The position numbers were made by a program, and so were the translations under genes. Positions 61,000 through 64,000 of a DNA stretch of 64,000 nt are shown here, one piece after another. Source of the DNA: Chitinophagaceae bacterium. Its GTDB lineage: Bacteria > Bacteroidota > Bacteroidia > Chitinophagales > Chitinophagaceae. Each line of letters starts with the position of its first letter. Positions within the stretch are counted from its first letter, which is position 1. A model generated the notes under the pieces. The model was given only the letters and a program-made list of their open reading frames with translations. It was not told the DNA's origin and made no database searches. The DNA is taken from NCBI GenBank assembly GCA_016708765.1, contig JADJFD010000002.1, positions 248,001 to 312,000 of the forward strand. The letters run 5' to 3'.

Positions 61000-62520
61000 A
61001 TGAGTAAGAAAGTAAGAGTTCGTTTTGCACCTTCTCCCACCGGTGGCTTGCACCTTGGAGGAGTGAGAACCGTTTTATATAATTACCTGTTTGCAAAAAA
61101 AAATGGCGGAGATTTTATAGTACGCATTGAAGACACTGACCAAAGCAGGTATGTGGCAGGTGCAGAAGAATATATTTTTGATACGCTTAAATGGTGTAGA
61201 CTAGAACCTGACGAAAGTGTGCAACATGGTGGAGAATATGGCCCTTATCGCCAGAGTGAAAGAAAAGCATCTTACTTACAATATGCTGAGCGATTAGTGA
61301 AAGACGGCTATGCGTATTATGCATTTGACACATCATCAGAATTAGAAAAGATGAGGAATGATTTTAAATCGGAACAAAATCATACCCCTCAATACGATCT
61401 GCATACCCGACTAAAAATGCGGAACTCATTATCATTAACCGAAGAAGAGGTCAACAAATTATTGGCGGATAAAACACCTTATGTAATCCGTATTAAAATG
61501 CCTGAACAAGAAACCATTTCTTTTAATGATATGATTCGTGGAGAAGTACATTTTGATTCTTCGCTGGTAGATGATAAAGTTCTATTAAAAGCTGATGGAA
61601 TGCCCACTTATCATCTGGCAGTGGTGGTGGACGATTACCAAATGAAAATTAGCCATGCATTTCGTGGAGAAGAGTGGTTGCCTTCGGCTCCGGTTCATAT
61701 TCTGTTATGGAAATATTTATTTGGAATAGAAAACATGCCTCAATGGGCACATTTTCCATTGATATTAGGACCCAACGGCAAACTAAGCAAAAGAGACGGC
61801 TCTAAATACGGGTTTCCTGTTTTTGCTATGAACTGGATGTATCCAAAAACAAATGAATTAACAGAAGGATTTAAGGAAAAAGGATTTATACCGCAAGGCT
61901 TTATCAATCTGCTAGCATTACTCGGTTGGAATGATGGAACAGAAAAAGAAATATTCTCATTGGAAGAACTGATTGAAAAATTTTCCATGGAAAGAGTACA
62001 CAGTGCCGGGGCTCATTTCGATTATGACAAGGCAAAATGGTATAATCATGAGTGGATAAAACAATTATCGATTGCAGATTTTAGATTACAAATTGAAAAA
62101 GGATTTTTACCTGAAAATCATGATGAATCAAAACTTGATAAAATAATTTCACTAGTTAAAGACAGATGTACTTTACTTACTGACTTTACTGAACAGTCTT
62201 CTTTCTTCTTCAAAGCTCCTGAAACATTGGATACCGACTCCGTAAAACCAAAATGGAATGATGCCAAACAACTTTTCTTTGTTGAGCTGATTCGCAATTA
62301 TGAATTAACCCTTCAATGGGATGCGACAACACTTGAAAGTAATTTTAAAGAAATTGCTTCTGTTAACGGATTAAAGCCAGGCGAACTTATGTTACCATTC
62401 CGCATTATGCTAGTTGGCGGAAAATTTGGTCCAGGAGTCTTTGATATCGCAGATGTTCTTAGAAAAGAAGAAACGATTAGCCGCATAAAGAAAGCGTTGG
62501 ATATTTTTTCAGCCAAGTAG
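61000..62520 (+). CDS. gltX: glutamyl-tRNA synthetase
   Basis: This class I synthetase (506 residues) charges tRNA-Glu. It has the HIGH-type APSPTGGLHLGGVRTVLYN and the KMSKS-type KLSKRDGS, with the anticodon-binding C-terminal half. Whether it is discriminating or also charges tRNA-Gln is not visible. It is transcribed from a box very close to its ATG and ends 49 bp before the convergent aldo/keto reductase. Confidence 0.96.
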   Translation: MSKKVRVRFAPSPTGGLHLGGVRTVLYNYLFAKKNGGDFIVRIEDTDQSRYVAGAEEYIFDTLKWCRLEPDESVQHGGEYGPYRQSERKASYLQYAERLVKDGYAYYAFDTSSELEKMRNDFKSEQNHTPQYDLHTRLKMRNSLSLTEEEVNKLLADKTPYVIRIKMPEQETISFNDMIRGEVHFDSSLVDDKVLLKADGMPTYHLAVVVDDYQMKISHAFRGEEWLPSAPVHILLWKYLFGIENMPQWAHFPLILGPNGKLSKRDGSKYGFPVFAMNWMYPKTNELTEGFKEKGFIPQGFINLLALLGWNDGTEKEIFSLEELIEKFSMERVHSAGAHFDYDKAKWYNHEWIKQLSIADFRLQIEKGFLPENHDESKLDKIISLVKDRCTLLTDFTEQSSFFFKAPETLDTDSVKPKWNDAKQLFFVELIRNYELTLQWDATTLESNFKEIASVNGLKPGELMLPFRIMLVGGKFGPGVFDIADVLRKEETISRIKKALDIFSAK

Positions 62521-62569
62521 ATTGGATTTAGCTACTACTAAAATTGCTCGTCCTATGCTTGGTATATAA

Positions 62570-63559
62570 TTAACCTTGCTGCTTTATTAAATCCATTACT
62601 TCCAATAGTTTTGTTTCTCCCAGTTCTTCTATCAGCATTCTATCTTCAGTTGATAAAGCAAATAAGCCAGTAGTATTCAATGCTACCTGTTGAGGGTTTC
62701 TTATTCCAGGAATTACCGTGGAGACAGCCGGATAGCATAATATATAGCTCAATGCTAATTGCGTTTTGGTACAGGAATATTTTTGGCATAAATCCCATAC
62801 CGGCTTTAATGCAGAGTTCGTTTTATCTATTACTTCCTTTGTTACTCTTTTTTTACGATGATCATTATCAGGAAACGAAACGCCGTTATCAAATTTTCCA
62901 GTCAGAAGTCCGAATTGCAATGGCATTCTTGCAATAACTCCATATCCCTTTTCATTCATTTCATTTAAAAAAGGAACTGTTTTTTGATTAAGCATATTCA
63001 GTACCAACTGAAAGCCATTGCCATAATTGTTATCCATTAAAAAATTGGCTTCAGGCATCGGATCAAAAGTATTCAACGACAATCCCCAATATCTAATCTT
63101 TCCATGGCTTTCTAATAACTGCATGGCCTCAATACATTCTCCTTGCTGTAGATGCTCCAACCTTGCAGTGTGTAGCTGATAATAATCAATCCTTTCTCTT
63201 TGTAATCGCATCAGGCTTTTCTCACAGGCCTCAATGATATACTCTTTTGTATAGTCAACCGTAAACTGATCATTTCGGGAGACATTACCCACTTTTGTTG
63301 CAACAATAATATCTGATCTGTTGCCAATCACTTCACCAATCAATTTTTCCGAATGGCCTAATCCATAGATATCTGCAGTATCAAAAAAGTTGATACCCGC
63401 CTCAATAGCTGTATGTATCGCATTGATAGAAACGAGATCATCTGAATCGCCCCAACCAATAGACGTATTTCCAATCATAGCTCCACCCCCAATAGCCCAT
63501 GCACCAAAACCAATTTCACTCACTGACAAATCAGTATTCCCGAATTTTCTATATTGCAT
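62570..63559 (-). CDS. aldo/keto reductase
   Basis: This 329-residue NADPH-dependent oxidoreductase has the catalytic Asp/Tyr in NFFDTADIYGLGHSE, the Lys in VATKVGN, the His region YQLHTARLEHL and the cofactor-binding end STVIPGIRNPQQV. Substrates of this family vary (aldehydes, sugars, steroids); none is indicated here. It converges on gltX and is divergent from the B12-binding subunit. Confidence 0.92.
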   Translation of the reverse strand: MQYRKFGNTDLSVSEIGFGAWAIGGGAMIGNTSIGWGDSDDLVSINAIHTAIEAGINFFDTADIYGLGHSEKLIGEVIGNRSDIIVATKVGNVSRNDQFTVDYTKEYIIEACEKSLMRLQRERIDYYQLHTARLEHLQQGECIEAMQLLESHGKIRYWGLSLNTFDPMPEANFLMDNNYGNGFQLVLNMLNQKTVPFLNEMNEKGYGVIARMPLQFGLLTGKFDNGVSFPDNDHRKKRVTKEVIDKTNSALKPVWDLCQKYSCTKTQLALSYILCYPAVSTVIPGIRNPQQVALNTTGLFALSTEDRMLIEELGETKLLEVMDLIKQQG

Positions 63560-63592
63560 CCTGTAATTTACAAATGAGTTACGAAAGAAATG

Positions 63593-63600
63593 TATTTTTG
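63593..63600 (+). promoter_or_regulatory. -7 box of the B12-binding gene
   Basis: TATTTTTG fits TAnnTTTG and ends 8 bases before the ATG at 63609. Confidence 0.45.
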
Positions 63601-63608
63601 ATAAAATT

Positions 63609-64000
63609 ATGAAAAGACCTGTAAGAGTTCTCGTTGCTAAAGTTGGATTAGACGGTCATGACCGTGGTGCCAAAGTGATTGCAACTGCATTGAGAGATGC
63701 AGGTATGGAAGTAATTTATACCGGCCTTCGTCAAACTGCTGAAATGGTGGTGAATGCTGCTTTACAGGAAGATGTAGATGCTATTGGTATCAGTATTCTT
63801 TCAGGTGCCCATATGACAGTTTTTCCAAAAGTGATTGAAATGATGAAAGAAAAGGGAATGGATGATGTTTTATTGACAGGCGGCGGCATCATTCCCGAAG
63901 ATGATATGAAAACGCTGAATGACTCCGGTGTAGGAAAATTGTTTGCACCCGGCACTTCAACTTCAGAAATCAGTGAATATATTACAAGCTGGGTTACTAA
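63609..64000 (+). CDS. cobalamin-binding subunit of a methylmalonyl-CoA mutase-type enzyme (partial)
   Basis: The frame is open from ATG 63609 to the right edge (130 codons, last codon incomplete). It has the B12-binding DxHxxG motif in GLDGHDRGAKVI (Asp-Gly-His-Asp-Arg-Gly), ISILSGAHMTVFPKVIE and LLTGGGIIPEDD, and ends ...SEYITSWVT. Small stand-alone subunits of this kind are about 130-140 residues and pair with a separate catalytic subunit; the catalytic partner is not in the window. Role in methylmalonyl-CoA or similar mutase is by family. Confidence 0.9.
   Translation, partial: MKRPVRVLVAKVGLDGHDRGAKVIATALRDAGMEVIYTGLRQTAEMVVNAALQEDVDAIGISILSGAHMTVFPKVIEMMKEKGMDDVLLTGGGIIPEDDMKTLNDSGVGKLFAPGTSTSEISEYITSWVT

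Overview
The window looks like a chromosomal stretch of a Bacteroidota bacterium, most likely a Chitinophagaceae relative. The grounds are low GC, promoters with TAnnTTTG -7 boxes, type IX secretion/gliding genes (PorP/SprF-like, PorV, GldJ), the Bacteroidota arginine operon with a transcarbamylase of the N-acyl-ornithine type, BshA (bacillithiol), and many small lipoproteins. There is no phage, no CRISPR array and no intact insertion sequence. One tRNA (Ser-GGA) is present.

Layout. 1-7 kb, minus strand: a signalling operon of EthD protein, FIST sensor, adenylate cyclase-TolB-TPR (split by a frameshift and a stop), second FIST sensor, soluble histidine kinase, and a TPR histidine kinase running off the left edge. 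7-15.7 kb: a PGM1-like ATP-grasp ligase, an internally deleted anmK, upp with a 3' frameshift, a PorP/SprF protein, a DASS transporter, an alkyladenine glycosylase, an EI24 membrane protein and an RsmI-type methyltransferase. 15.9-24.3 kb: the complete arginine operon (GNAT, argG, argC, argD, argF', argB, argE, argH). 24.3-30.6 kb: GNAT, M28 peptidase, bshA, an EnvC-like protein, a DUF4292 lipoprotein, dut, ispF. 30.7-35.4 kb: porV (interrupted by an in-frame stop), gldJ, murF.

35.4-46.7 kb is the most coherent accessory block. It holds a Crp/Fnr regulator, a TauE exporter, a CstB-like persulfide dioxygenase/sulfurtransferase, two rhodaneses, a DUF2490 protein, a YeeE/YedE pair, Dps, two thioredoxins, sulfide:quinone oxidoreductase and tiny cysteine-bearing membrane proteins. 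Six good palindromes of the type GTGA-N6-TCAC, plus one weaker one, stand 37-58 bp (mostly 46-48 bp) before the start codons of nearly every transcription unit. I read this as a sulfide/persulfide-handling regulon governed by the Crp/Fnr protein encoded at its left end. Its gene content resembles the staphylococcal cst operon, but the regulator class differs.

46.8-55.2 kb, minus strand: a run of small secreted proteins and lipoproteins of unknown function, including two tandem seven-repeat WKNG propeller paralogs and one decayed gene. 55.4-58.3 kb: a LytS/LytTR-type two-component pair. 58.3-64 kb: tRNA-Ser, a TatD-family gene, a lipoprotein, a polysaccharide deacetylase divergent from gltX, an aldo/keto reductase, and a B12-binding mutase subunit running off the right edge.

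Several otherwise conserved genes are broken (cyclase, anmK, upp 3' end, porV, the 55 kb remnant). Two of the lesions sit in homopolymers, so base-calling error must be excluded before they are read as biology.
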